A DNA stretch of 64,000 bases, taken from Icerya purchasi (Eukaryota > Arthropoda > Insecta > Hemiptera > Monophlebidae). Positions within the stretch are counted from its first letter, which is position 1. Every line of letters begins with the position of its first letter. The notes below the pieces were generated by a model, which was given only the letters and a program-made list of their open reading frames with translations, was not told the origin of the DNA and ran no database searches. The translations under genes were made by a program, and so were the position numbers. Positions 13,434-26,100 of this stretch are shown here, in pieces. The DNA lies in the NCBI GenBank assembly GCA_039619475.1, contig CM077115.1, positions 554,178,826 to 554,242,825 on the forward strand, in the 5' to 3' direction.

Positions 13434-13640
13434 TTAATTACAACGTAATTTTTAGGCTACCTAGAAAAAATATGTCCCAATTCTATGTAACGTTTGTTAT
13501 AATTTATAGGATTTTTGTGATTATGTTATTATATTCATATGGACCGATTTAGAATTACGTTGTAAATTTTGAATAGAAATGGAAGAGACAGAAATGTAAG
13601 CAAGACGGGTCAAGGGGCACGTCCCCTTGCGAGTATGTAT
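13434..13640 (+). repeat. (TA)n-anchored hairpin-ended repeat, copy C
   Basis: The copy begins TTAATTACAACGTAATTTTTAG after a short TA tract and contains GTAACGTTTGTTATAATTTA, CATATGGACCGATTTAGAATT and GACGGGTCAAGGGGCACGTC, with the terminal CAAGGGG/CCCCTTG inverted repeat at 13611-13629. It belongs to the same CATATG subfamily as copy B. The (TA)n expected downstream is replaced by GAGTATGTATAAC. Confidence 0.8.
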
Positions 13641-14769
13641 AACATAATAAAATTACCGAGAAAAAAAAAAAATGAAGAAAACGTATAACGACTGAAAATT
13701 TTTTTAAATTAATAAAAAATTATCTTGAGAAACTAAACGAATATAACCATTTTGCAAAAAATTATTTTATACCTGCCTAAATCAAAGCTTTCTGAAGGTT
13801 AACAAGTATTACTGCATATATAATTTAAGAATAAAGTGAAAAGTCCACAGCTGTGCACTTATGTACATTGGGCAAATCATAAGTGATTTATGTAAAATCG
13901 AAAATTCAATTATTATGCCTAACTGGTTTAGATTTTTTCAAAATCTCTCAAGACTTCGGAATTGCGTAGTTAGCATATTCGTCAATATCTCGCGAAGGCA
14001 ACATCCCAGTCCTACTGAAATGTATAAAAATCGCGAAATTAAATTAATTCAAAACTAAAGTCACAAAGATGACAGTACAGTTTAGAGATAATCAACTCTT
14101 TTTCCCAACAAGGGACATTAATCGACAGGAATTGTCCTTAATAATACACACATTCTACTCACTCATCTATCTAATAAAACTGTTTATTTGATAAACAAAG
14201 TCATCGCACTTTAAGGCCAAATAATGCAGAAATTAAGCGAGAAGGAATAACAGTGAAAAAGAAAAATTAGCGCCGTAAGGAATAGAAATATTAAGTTTAA
14301 AGAGTTTGGAATGTAGTAAAGGACTTACAGATAGATCGGATCGTTTCGCGAGTAGACTTCTGCTTATCACTACGTAGTCGGTACGGAGGAAGAATGATAG
14401 CGTGATGAGTTAAGAAGGATATACAGTGTGGACGAGAGGAATAGACTGTGTAGTATCGTAAGATAATTATGGAACCAGGAATGTTCTCATCCTTCTTGCG
14501 TCGCCAGTGGAAAAGAGCATTGCGTGCATCTGTATTTTCGAAAAAAAAAACAAAAAAAAAAGGGAACCAAATTCATTCATTATGTATGTTAAATTTTGCA
14601 AATTTCGAGGGAAAAGAATTTTAAACGGCTCCAATTAACGTTGACCCTCCAACGATAAAAACAAACGATTTACAAAAAGATTTGACTTTACATGTGTAAA
14701 AAGAAGAAAATTATTGAAAATATAACGAAAAATAATCGAAAATTTCGTTAAAAATAGAAAAAACCGTAC
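13640..14769 (-). other. Proximal part of the next RSK intron, no exon seen
   Basis: The sequence starts with gtacgg at the 3' side of the second RSK exon and is AT-rich with short A runs. I see no splice-flanked coding block resembling the next RSK exon. By inference the intron continues through the lower coordinates of the window. Confidence 0.5.
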
Positions 14770-14851
14770 CTTTTAATGTAGCTTTCTTCAACACTTTCAT
14801 AGCGTATAATGTACCACTATCAGGACCAACGATTTTTCTAACCAAGAAAAC
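14770..14851 (-). CDS. S6kII: RSK kinase-domain exon (ATP-binding lysine strand)
   Basis: This 82-nt exon continues the kinase reading frame directly after GSFGK. It translates to VFLVRKIVGPDSG and then TLYAMKVLKKATLK, the beta-2/beta-3 strands of the N-terminal kinase domain. The K in YAMK is the expected ATP-binding lysine. On the minus strand the acceptor is caatag|GTTTTC at 14852/14851 and the donor AAAAG|gtacgg at 14770/14769, so it starts in phase 0 and ends in phase 1. It is too short to stand out as an open reading frame and was found by matching the split after the glycine loop. The following family exon (the part with RTKMERDIL in vertebrate RSK) was looked for down to position 1 and not found, which suggests a following intron of more than 14 kb. 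The joint agreement of frame, splice sites and residues makes this firm. Confidence 0.88.
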
Positions 14852-15489
14852 CTATTGAACAGAAATTAAAAACGTTTTATTTAAAAGAGATTTATCGATA
14901 AATTATATATGATCGTCCATTAACAAACGAAAATAAAGTGAGATTTCAAAAATTTCTTTAACGATGAAAGAAATATACGGAATATGCAATGATCTAACTA
15001 ACTAACCGGTATACATTTAACAATATTTCTCAGATTATTTCTTACGTTACACTAATATCAATGATTTAACTGATTGCGCGAATTAATTGCCTCAATGCGT
15101 ATTGAAAATATTTAAATTACTGAGATTACTTCTAATGTTTAGCAAAGAAGTTTTTCGATTTTTCCACTATCAAAAATATTTCTATAACAACTAAATCAAT
15201 ACGAAGTTGATAATAAATATTTTCCTTATTTTTCTTTAATATTTCTTATTCAATTTTTACTATTCACTTCTCAATAATCCAAGATGAGAGTGATATTTTG
15301 AAATTTGGAGTATTTTTAATTATACCACCACGCATCGTTATAACATTTCATACATAAGCAAAATTATTTAAAAAAATTAAAAACGTTATATACAATAATA
15401 AAACATTGTTTAATCGATTAAAGTAACAATGCTCACATTAATCAAAAAATCTAAAAATGTAATGTTTAACACTTATATGAATTATATGT

Positions 15490-15593
<104 letters not shown>

Positions 15594-16062
15594 TGTCGTG
15601 ACCTAATGATAGATCGACAGCAGCAGCAATAATGATAGTAATAAAATTGAGCTTACATTTTGTTTAAAAAGAGTGGAGTGGGAAGTTTGATGTTGCCCTG
15701 TAAGGGTCGACTACCGATAATAAGACATACACAAGTTCGTCCTTAATATTCATTATACGAGTAGCGTTCAACGGGTCATGCAAAAAATACATTAATGAGA
15801 CTGGTCGTTCAAAGCTACTGATGGATATGCGCTTTTGGAATTAATCGCAAAGAAACGTTTGTTACTTTTGATGTGTTCTAAGTTTCAGCATTATTTAATC
15901 TTTATGGAAATGCAAATGGCAGCGAAGAAAGACTAGCAAGTGCACAAGAAAGAAAATTTACGAAAATTCTACCTCAAGTAGAGTTACGAAAGAAGTTTTA
16001 TCGAACGAAAGATTCTGGATAACCGTGGAAATCAGGCCTAAATGCAAGTCACCTGCATTTAT

Positions 16063-16712
16063 TCATCTAATTGTTTTTTGTGTCTGTTTCTTCTTCTTGA
16101 TGTGCCGTACTCTTCCTAGAGTGTCGGCGATCAGATGGCAGCTAAAACTTACGTTCTCTTGCTCCTTGGATGAGATCATGCATTGAGTTGATGCCAGTCC
16201 AGTTCTTAATGTTTTTGGTATCCAGTCTGTTCTCCGTCTTCCTGCACTTCTTTTTCCCTCTATTTTCCCCTGGATAATAAGCTGTAGGATCTCAAATTTT
16301 TGTCCTCTTATGATGTGGCCAAAATATTTAACTTTTCTATCTATTATCCATTTAATAACCAGCATTCTTTCGGTCTTTGCCATTTCTGAAATCTTTAACA
16401 TTTTTCTATGTAGCCACATCTCCACTGCTTCTAGTCGCTCAATTTGTCTTTTATTAAGCGTCGCTGATTCTATACCGTACAACAAAATTGGAAAAATGTA
16501 AGATTGCACAATGCACTGTCTTATACTTAGGCATAAAGATCTATCGCAGAGTAAATTTTTCATGTTATTGAAGGCTGTCCTAGCCTAGTTACATCTCATT
16601 TTTATTTCGATATCCAAATCTAGGTTTTCTGTGATGTAACATCCCAGATATTTGAACTTGTCAACTCTATCAACAATTTCATTATTAACAGTGATTATTA
16701 ACTGTCGTTGGA
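16063..16712 (-). pseudogene. RTE-like reverse transcriptase C-terminal relic
   Basis: Reading from 16712 downwards on the minus strand, one frame gives NNEIVDRVDKFKYLGCYITE, a stop (TAG) after KMRCN, then AFNNMKNLLCDRSL, SYIFPILLYGIESATL, ERLEAVEMWLHRKMLKI, KVKYFGHIIRG and GKIEGKRSAGRRRTDW. This ordered set (F-K-Y-L-G, LLYG-E, E-A-x-E-M-W-x-x-R, YFGH-x-x-R and the basic GKR-GRRR tail) is the known thumb and C-terminal region of RTE/BovB-like endonuclease-reverse transcriptases. The catalytic FADD part is missing upstream and the internal stop marks it as dead. It lies inside the RSK intron, in the gene's orientation. Confidence 0.85.
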
Positions 16713-17150
16713 ATACAGTGTTAAAATGCGATTCGTGGGTGTGTGGATCTATTCAAAGAGGTCATTTTCGTTTTGCCATCGCACTATTCCCGACTCTCAT
16801 ACAACAACATAAATCACACTGTTATTAAAAGAAATATATAAGTTACGCAGATAATTATTTTTGTTTAATTTTAAGAAATCAATTGGTACATATATAAAAA
16901 AAATTATTTAAATTTTGTCGCATTATTCGATCTAAAAGATCAGAAGGGGTTATATATTTCTAAAAACGTTTCCAGGATATTATTTTATTTAATGGTTATT
17001 TTTAATATTTGTTATTCATATTCCTAATTGTTCATTTTTTTTATTTCAGTAAAAAAATGCGACAGGATGATGAGTAATTGCATAATTACGATTAACTACT
17101 ATCATCTGTTTGGTTAACCGTGTACCACTCAATATGATCGTATTACTTAC

Positions 17151-17360
17151 TTTGCCGAAAGAACCTTGTCCGAGTACCTTCAACAGTTCGAACTGCGACG
17201 GGTGAGCCCTTTCGTGTCCTTCCTTGATAACATCGCAAACTTCGATTTCTCGGGTACCTCCTGTATTTGTAGAGTCGCCGTTTCCTGCCAATTTCGATCT
17301 CGTTACACAGCCGACCATTTCTGGTTCTTTAACATCAATGTGCATTTTATCATTTTGGCT
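17151..17360 (-). CDS. S6kII: RSK (p90 ribosomal S6 kinase) N-terminal coding exon
   Basis: This exon encodes 70 codons of the N-terminal leader and start of the first kinase domain of a p90 ribosomal S6 kinase, a Ser/Thr kinase acting downstream of ERK. The translation holds the RSK leader signature KEGHE followed by [24 protein letters not shown] is the glycine-rich ATP loop. The [14 protein letters not shown] context favours RSK over the related MSK and p70 S6 kinases. On the minus strand a pyrimidine tract and tcgcag acceptor precede 17360, and the donor is AAA|gtaagt at 17151/17150. Both boundaries are phase 0. The first in-frame ATG is at 17345-17343, but the exon also carries an earlier out-of-frame ATG, so translation probably starts in an upstream exon I could not find. 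Known from the family: the protein has two kinase domains; only the start of the first lies here. Confidence 0.9.
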
Positions 17361-17476
17361 CTGCGATAAAATCAAAAAAAAGTAACTTTTTATTCATTTA
17401 TTAATTTTACTTAAACATAAATAAAGCACATTTAAGTCTCCAAACTCCGAAATTTCTATTTTTAAACAAACTCAGA

Positions 17477-17932
17477 ATGAAAAAGCCTTCGATAGAATAT
17501 GGAGGCATAAAATTATTAAAACGTTCATGGAATGGAATATAAACGGAAATATGCTTGAATACATAAAAGACTTTCTGTCAAACAGGACTTTCCAGGTTCG
17601 CATTCAAGGTGTCTTATCCCTCCCCAAAAATACAAGAAAATGTCACACCGCAGGGCTCTATAATTAGCCCAATTTTGTTCATAATTGGTATATCAGATAT
17701 ATCTAAAATCATAGATCCTCCAGTCAAATACGAACTGTTTGCTGACGACTTAGTCATTTATATGACTTCCTCAAGCTTAGGTAATCTAAATAGCACTTTA
17801 CAATCTACAACGAACAAACTGATTGATTGGGCTTCATCAAATGGACTATCCTCCTTCTCAACGAATGAAACAAAAGCAATCAAATTCAGTAAAAAACGAA
17901 TTAAACCTCCAGATTGTGTAACGTCCACCTAA
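17477..17932 (+). pseudogene. Reverse transcriptase fragment of the truncated retroelement
   Basis: The first frame reads EKAFDRIWRHKIIKTFMEW and on to FLSNRTFQVRIQG, then shifts near 17610 into the frame with TPQGSIISPILFIIGISDI, YELFADDLVIYM and LIDWASSNGLS. KAFDRIW, PQGS and the FADD catalytic aspartates are reverse-transcriptase motifs in the expected order. The fingers region upstream of KAFD is missing, and the frame stops at 17932 within the primer-grip/thumb region. One frameshift and truncation make it non-functional. Confidence 0.85.
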
Positions 17933-18099
17933 GTAATAATACGCTAATTTAAAGTTTCGATAACATAAGAATTTTAGGACTAGAAATAGATCGAAAATTA
18001 TCTTTTGCAAAACACATAGAAGACTTAAAAACTAACTGTGTCATAAATCTCTTAGTGTGCTAAAAATGGTTTCTCATACCAAATGGGGTGCAGATAGAA

Positions 18100-18978
18100 A
18101 ATCTATAAAAGAAACCTTTACTCGGCGCTGACTCTTTCCAAGTTGGACTACGGCTCCGTGATTTAGACTAGTGCCAAAGAAAATGTCTGGAAAAAACTGG
18201 ACACCGTTCAAAATTCAGCTCTAAGATTCATTACCGGAGCATTTTACACCAGCCCAAAGCCTTCACGTAGAATCAAACATCTTTCCATTACAACATGGAA
18301 GAATCCTCTCATCCCTGAAATACTATACAAAAATGACTTCAAATTTAGCCAAACCTACTTCCGAAAAAAACTATTTCGCCAAACTTTATTCAACTATATG
18401 AGAAATACCCAAAAACTCCGAAGCCATTGGGAATACGATGCCTAAATACAATTAAAAACATCAACTTTGGCAGACATCGTAAAGGACATAAGAGAACTAC
18501 CACCATGGCACACATCCTTTCAAGAAACCATAGCAGACTTAAACCGACGTGAAAAAATGGACTCGTCCTTAACCAAACATATCAGAAAGGTGACTCGCTC
18601 AGCTTGGCAAAAAGAGTGGAATCAAATCTCTCTAATCAAAAACAAACTACGCCGCATCAAAAACGAAATTGCCGACTGGGAAACCAACTATTGGCCAAAA
18701 AGACAGGACGAAACAGTGTTATTTCAAGACTAAGAATAGGGCACTGCTCATTTAGCCACAAGTACATCCTCGACAAGGAGCCGGCGCCCATTTGCGAAAT
18801 CTGCGCAGAGACTTTCTCGATAGACCACCTCTTCACATGCAAAAAGTGGGAAACACAGCGAGCAGCCTGCGACATGGTAGGAAAACCTATACCAGAACTC
18901 CTTTACAACAACAGATCAAATTGTGAAAATGTACTAACATACCTAAAACATGTAAATATGTACAATAGTATCTAAATA
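18100..18978 (+). pseudogene. Post-RT and C-terminal zinc-like region, RNase H deleted
   Basis: Pieces in shifting frames match the post-RT region: SKLDYGSVI, a stop, then NSALRFITGAFYTSPKPS. After a gap comes HIRKVTRSAWQKEWNQIS, then (frame change near 18720) RLRIGHCSFSHKYILDKEP, the cluster CEICAETFSIDHLFTC and the end LTYLKHVNMYNSI. The related element at 54-55 kb has about 110 residues of RNase H between the equivalent landmarks; here YTDA-, SAEL- and TDSL-type motifs are absent, so the RNase H domain appears deleted. The C-x2-C-x7-H-x4-C cluster is a family feature retained in the other copies. Confidence 0.8.
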
Positions 18979-19060
18979 AGTTAACTGTTAAGATGTATTA
19001 TATTCGTCGCAAATGGCTCCATTGTCGAGCGAAAATAAATAAATATATTTAAAAAAAAAA

Positions 19061-22000
19061 CCTTTGCAGGGAAATATTCTCCCAGTTTGTCATGTCATCT
19101 TTAAAAAAATGTTATAATAGTAACAAATAATTCTTGTACTTTATTTAAAAAGTTCTTTTTTTTTCTTTTTGATTTTTGTATTTTTACGAATTAACACAGA
19201 GAATTTCTCATCACACCAGCAAGAATCATGGCTACGTGTAAAATAAAGTAAAGGGGCTAGATACATTAAATTGTTTGAATAAAATATTTCATTTGATATA
19301 TTAGAAAAAAACTAGGTAAAATGTGCTTTTTTTGAGCCTTTGAAACCAGCCTAACCCCTTAAAATAATTCGGTATTATAAGTAACCTTACTATATAGCAC
19401 ATGGCAAACATAACCTAATTTAATAGGCTTTAGTACGAATCTCTTTTCATTAAAATATAAAATAGAAACAAAATATGTTAAAATTCGCATGTTACAGATT
19501 TTTGAGCTCATAGTGATTGTAACAATGGCATTCCGAAGTTAAAAAGAATCGAATCAATAAATACACACTGGCCGAAAATTTTATCAGATAGAATTTGTTT
19601 TCAAATCGTTTTGTGGCTTCATAATTAAAAATAAAATTTCTTCGCAACCATCAGCATCATCAGAAACTAAACACTCTTCAACAACATTATATATTAATAC
19701 TTAATGATGTCAGTTTCCAAACGTGACGGCGTTCGTTTATTTTACGCTAACGAATAAGTAATAGGAATGATTTTTATTCAATCACGAATTTCTTTGTTCA
19801 ATAGGCACGCGTTATACATGTTTCGAAGTGCCCATAGTGTGTGACGCATGGACACTTTAAAGGCATCATCATCCGGTTTACTACTCTATTACCGAGATCG
19901 CACTGCTCTCCAGCGTTAGAATCATTAGTAGATCCAAATGAATTGTTCCCCTAAAGGTTTACAATAACGACAATCGAGAACAGTGTAACATATTCCGCTG
20001 ATCCGTATACAGACCATAGAATTAAATTTAGTACACGAAAATGAACCGAAACAACCTTACCACTGTATGAAACGTGGTGTATAAAATGAAATAATGTCAG
20101 GTCACGTTCAAAGTCAATTTTTTTTTTAAATTTTTCAATAAGTCGTAATTATCCTCAATGTCAGGCAGCAAGCGCCTAAGTTGTTTCGTAAACAATAGAA
20201 ACGTTAAAAAATAAATAAATAAATGAAATAATAAAAAAAAAAAAAAAAAAAGAAAACAAACAAAGTAAACAAGATGGATAGGTGTAGAATTTAGGCGGGA
20301 GTGGTACGTAAAGTTGGTACAGAGGTTGAAAAATTTTATTAAAAACTCGGAGGATATTCTGAAAGGAAAATATACGGTAAACAAAATTGCGCTTGCCGCT
20401 CGAATGCTCCAGTTATGAATTTTTTTACGGTGACTAGATTTCGCGGGTAAAAGTTTTATTTTCACATTTTTTACCGCCCGACGAGGACAGCCACTAACCA
20501 TTCTATCGACGTAGCGGCTCTTTTCATGTATTTTAAATAGATTAAGCGAAAATTTCTGGACCGGCAAACTCAAACTGAACAAAAATAACAAAGCGAAAAT
20601 ACAAAACTGATAAGAACGAAAACTTCATTACAAAATAATTGATAAACTTTTAAAAATAAACAGCTATTACCACAACCTACTTCGGAAAACGATAAAAAAA
20701 TAAAACCAAAATTGGTTTATGTAATTGATAAATTAACAGTAACGGACATCATGTATCCGCTATATAGCACATGTTTTCTCTGTTGTTGTTTTTTTTGGGG
20801 GGGGGGGGGGGGGGAAAGCTCATGAATGAACCTTTACCCAGAAACAATTAGGCGAGGATAGACGCATTTTTATCTAATCCGATATTGTTAATAAGAAGCA
20901 ACGTTTTATAATTAGCGGGGAAGTAAAGGACGCGGGATCCGAAAAGCGCTATAAGCAGAATACGCCTCATCAAACTGGAATACAGAGCAGAGCGCTCAAG
21001 AGACAAAGAGATGAACACTTAATTATCATTTGAACGGAGAGAACAGTGAAGGGAGGAAGCCAAGAAAAACGGAAGAAAGATAATAGAACACGACGCGAAT
21101 TAGCAGGAAGACTAGATGATTGAACGGATAAAAACTGAATAGTTATTAGAAAAAAGAGGAAATTGAAAAGTATTCGACCAAAATTTTTGAGATAAAAACT
21201 TTTACAAGCCAGAAAAGATTAGATTAGAGGATGGGATTTATCTTAAGAAAGAATGGCCCGAAGAGCCAAAGAACCATCCACTTTATTACCGTCGAATGAC
21301 CAGGGACCCACAGAAAAACGAATCGAATAGAGAATGAACACGAATGAGTGAATGTATACGGAGAATAGTAGAGTCTCAAGAACGGCCAGGAAGGAAAGAC
21401 GATAGATAAAAATTAAATAACCGGACGAAATAGCCAATAACTCAGCTGCGCATATAGAACAGAAGGAGAAAGACAAATCTGAAATATTAAAATCTGGAAG
21501 GATAAAAGAAGCTCCACCAGGGGGCCTCCTCGAATCATCAGTGAAAACAGCATTTGCGTGTAAAGGAAATACGGAATTGATGGTATTGCGCATTTCTCGC
21601 TTAATTACGGCTTGCGAAAGGAATTTCGAAGATGAAGAAAGAGTAAAAACTTTAGGACGATGACAGAGATGGACGAAGTTGAAGGAAAGGTAGAGATTAT
21701 TAAAAGAAATTTTATACGACCAAAATGAAACAAGATGAAAAGAAATAAAAGATGGGGGCATTTTCCTAGGAGTGAAGTGTCAGCATTTAGAAAAAGAATG
21801 AATAAGAGTAGAGAAGCCAAGAACGGAAGGCATTTAGCAAAGAAACGATAGCCCAGATCAGATCTGCGAATAGTAGACGGGGTGGCGTGTTTCTGCAAGA
21901 ACTGCCGGAACTAGAGAGAAATTAAGAAATCACAATCAAAAATAAAAATTTTCGATTAAATCTAATTTAATCGGAGATTCAACCATTGGTATAAAAAAAA

Positions 22001-23132
22001 AAAAAAACCATTATTTAGAATCAATAACATATGAAGAAGGAAAAATATAGGATCATCACTTCATTTAGTTGGCAACAGGGTTAACAACGGGGTTCGCAAC
22101 AACAATTTGATAGAAGAGAAAAGATATTCGACATGTTTTGCCGAAGGTCAAATGACTATCTGGAAAGGAATAAAAACAACATAAGAAAGAAACGCATTGT
22201 TTAATAATATATTGATAAAGGTGTCAAAGGATAAGTAAAACATAGGAAGACTTAGAAGGGGAGAAATCGGAAGACCAATAGTAGCACTCATAACCAAGTA
22301 CAACATCGGACACCAACATGCACAACTTTCTATGCACATTATTAATGAACATATTGTCGCAATTATGCGCACTTATAAAAGTCATCGGTGGCTGGGACGT
22401 ATGAGAATAAACGCAAATTAAATTTTATTATTTAGACATTTTAAATATATCTGATGAGCATTTTTTTCAACTATGCAAATGCATATATTAATACGTCTAA
22501 GATTTAAAATTAACAATAATCTAGTCTCAAATAATAATCCAATACTTGAAATCAGCAATTAACTTTTTTTAATGAACAAACTACAAAAAAAATGAGTGTA
22601 TTTTCGCTGAAATTTTTTCAGAGAGTATTTTTGGAAAATAGGTAAACACTAAAATAGGGGACGACACAGCAAAATATAATCATATATGATATATACGCTC
22701 TTCGTCGGAACAGAAATTTGCAAAGGACCAATGCGTAAGAATTAACATGCAAAGTGAATAGACACTTGGTAATCACGAGAGTTGCGTAATCAGCTGGCTA
22801 CCGGAGTAGCTGGTTGGCTAGGGTAGGCGGTGTTTCCTTTGAGTGCAACTCGGCTTGAGAGTCTAACGCCTTAGAATTAACACTTTGCAACTGCGACGCC
22901 ACACAGTCGTCCTTTGTTGCAAAGGCGTGTTGATGTCTACTACAGTAGCATAAGTTTGTTCCGATACTTAGTGAAATTATTTCTTCTCTGTGCCGTAATT
23001 TCGTTTTGTTTCGTGCCTATTGTTTCTTCGCGGTACACTTTATATCGGCGAATAATGCGATAACCACTACGCTAGAGCAGAGATTTTCAAGGAACAATAG
23101 CGACCAATACCGAATACCCATCGAATTTTAAG

Positions 23133-23173
<41 letters not shown>

Positions 23174-26100
23174 GAGGGATTCAAACTTATTTAATTCTCC
23201 GAATCTACATTAGACGAATTATAATTTCCATTTAAAAGCGAGCGTATATTATTACGTCCTCTTTGAGCATACGACGTCCAGCGGGAGAGGGGTTAATACA
23301 TATCTTCTGAAAATTTATTTTCGACGTCGGAAGTTTCTTATGTTAAACTTTAAATCTGATTATATTGCTATTTCTCCATTATACTACTACGTATTTAAAC
23401 ATTATTCTCCTGGCAGCATTATTATATATAAAAGTCAGAATTCGCATACGGAGATTAATTGTAAAATAACCTATTATATTTTGTACCCAATTAAACGATG
23501 ACAACATTACAACCAATAGATAAATAAAGAAAAAATCGTACCTATTTCGAATTTTCAATGTATACACACATTATTTGTCGTTATTATTATTATCGTTATT
23601 AATCAGTAAATGGAGCATTATTCAAATATTATTACTTTTCATTTAGACATTTTTAAATTTTATAGTAACTTAAATGCAAAAATTAATTTTTAACGACTTG
23701 TGTAACGGTCGCATTTACAGAAAACAACGTATGTAAAGTTACAGTTTGAAAACGTGCACAATTCCCAGACTCCAGTTTGAAACTGTAAGTATTGAAAATA
23801 TACCGAAAATTATCATTACTCGCGGGCGGGTCGGGTTAACATCCGTGCTGGAAAAAAAAATTAAATAAAACGCAAGTAATGGTACTCGACAAGAACAGAG
23901 AGGTACGCGCGTATACCAGCCGTTAAACAACTCCCCGTATTATTCCGATTACAGACAGCAAAGAAAGAAACAAAACTAGAAGAAACTAATTAATTAATTA
24001 ATTAATTAATAGAATAGAATAGAAGCAATTTAAAAAATTCTTTACAGATTTTACGTATTCCAGGTATATTCCAGGTATATTCCAGGTATAGACAAGATTC
24101 TGTGACAAATGTACGCGTAATAATCGGAAGGTTGCATTTATTTAATTCGCCTCAGATACGCAATTGACTTCGACACTACTCCGAAACGTGTCGCATATGT
24201 TTTATTTACTTTTACATTGGGTTTGCGCATTTTACAGAAATATACACATACATTAAGTATTATATAATATATGAATGTACATACATAACAGATTTATATA
24301 CCGTAATAACAAATTTTAAATATTAAGATAATGTTTGTGTGTCCTTCTTCGTACAGAGGGGAAGAAACAAACGTTTCATTATTCTTCGGTTGTCAGACTG
24401 GAAAAATGAGAAATTTGCCTACCATCGGACGACAGAAGAGCAGCACCATCGGTGATTGCATTTTAGCGCTGTGCAATAGGCGACGGCTGCCATGACAACG
24501 AAAAATGCAACACGATATTAATGAAACTGGAACGCGCTAAAAACCGGAAAACGGTCTTCGGAAAAGTCTATATCTATCGGGGAAAATCGTTTATTTATCC
24601 GTTAAAAGTTGGAGAGAAAAAAGAAAAATAAAACAAAAAACAAACTATATCGATAGCTATTTGAATATAGTTTCACGTTTAACATTTTTTTATTGACACG
24701 GTAAAAAAAAAACAAAAAAAAAAACAAAACATACTTATTAAATATGTTTCAGTATTACAACAATATTTGAGATGATAATAAAAGTTCAGTACCCACCAGA
24801 TATGTAAACATCCGATTTTTTATTTACTTAATTAAAATTAAACGAATAAAAATTCCGTTTCAGAACAAATTTAAGAGTCAGCTCTTTCTAACATGAAACA
24901 TAATCGGTCAATCAGAGCGATCTTACCTTCGAATCCCGATTCAAATTTCTTCGCCGTACATATTGAAAATATACAAAAATTATCACTCGTCGCCTGTTCA
25001 GTTAATATATTCATAGTTGACAAGTCACAAGCAAAAAGGAAAAAAAAAAAAAACCAAAAAAAAAAAAACCTGATTATAAAAAATATCAAACTTGATGATA
25101 AGATACTCTTATTTTTTTCCTTTTTTGAATTGTTTTTCACGCCCTTAAAATTTAAACATTAATAGAAATTAAGCGGTTTTTGGAAGTTATTGAGGTGCGA
25201 TACTTGGCAGACGTGCGTCTACAGCAACGCAACGAAAATAATTATTATCTTTAAATTTTATATCTGCGCTAAATACGCTTTGGTAGTTTTCAAGATAACA
25301 ACAAACGTACAGACACCGACAGAGACTCGGGAAATTATTCGCAAATTATTCTCCCTCGTGCGAAATTCGAAAAAGCGAAAAACTTGGATGGGATGCGCAG
25401 TATTTTTGTCTCGGAGAATTTTTTACCTTTATCGGTACTTTAACACGCCGTATTCATTCGAGCAATCACCCCCCCCCCCCTCATCGCTTAGTGTCCACGC
25501 TAAATCAAGCTCTAGTTCAGGGGTTTTTTTTCCCCTTTTCGAGGGCAGGTTCGTCAGTAAACAGCTTGTATTTTAACATATTTAATGAACGGAGGAAGCA
25601 AAGGAAAACTTAATAAGAGAGAGAGAGAAAAGTGGAAGAAGAAACATTGCAAAGAGCGAACAACCAAGGCAAAGAGAATTTGGAAACGTTCGCGAGGTAA
25701 AACTTTCTATCTCATTCATTAATAATCAACCGTTAATGGCCTGCATTATTGAAAAAAGGTTAGAGTTCTCTTTTAGGAATGCGTAAACACAATTCAGAAG
25801 TATTCCCGTCGGTTTTTATTAATATTATCCATTCGAATTTAAGAAAATAGAACTTTTAGGATGGATTTGTACTTTTCAGACTTCAAACTGAGTAAATTAA
25901 CTACATCTGTTGCAATAAGACACGGTTAAAAATATATTCGGATCGGTTTTTATGCTTTCAACAATCGTCACTACTCCCCGAGTATGGCTATAGTAGATTC
26001 TGAAATCTACGGAAAATCTTCTGCTATCTCAGTCATTATCGCAGGTATCGCAGCTCGCTCGCCGTAATTTCGAACTCGTTCGGCAACCGAAATCCCCGCC

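Larger units (their letters stand above)
17474..19060 (+). mobile_element. 5'-truncated non-LTR retrotransposon with poly(A) tail
   Basis: The copy begins abruptly inside the reverse transcriptase at the KAFDRIWRHK motif and ends in an A10 tract at about 19051-19060, behind a short 3' UTR that contains AATAAA-like sequence. It keeps reverse-transcriptase motifs, the post-RT region and the C-terminal zinc-binding-like tail, but most of the RNase H domain is deleted. It is in opposite orientation to RSK, and its 5' end lies 113 bp from the acceptor-side edge of the N-terminal RSK exon. I found no clear target-site duplication. Its proteins are related to, but clearly different from, those of the elements at 28-33 and 54-57 kb. 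Confidence 0.85.

Noticed and set aside
20097..20591. 164-codon frame rich in Phe and Leu
   Set aside because: Runs of Phe come from A/T homopolymers; no family resemblance.
21243..21898. Overlapping Phe/Leu/Ser-rich frames on the minus strand
   Set aside because: The plus strand is purine-rich over this stretch, which keeps minus-strand frames open; no domain or membrane protein family is recognised.
22790..22870. tRNA-like GTAGCTGGTTGGCTAGGG
   Set aside because: No matching B box at the right distance and no foldable cloverleaf.
25190..25576. 128-codon frame on the plus strand
   Set aside because: It passes through C and T homopolymers and has no recognisable motif.
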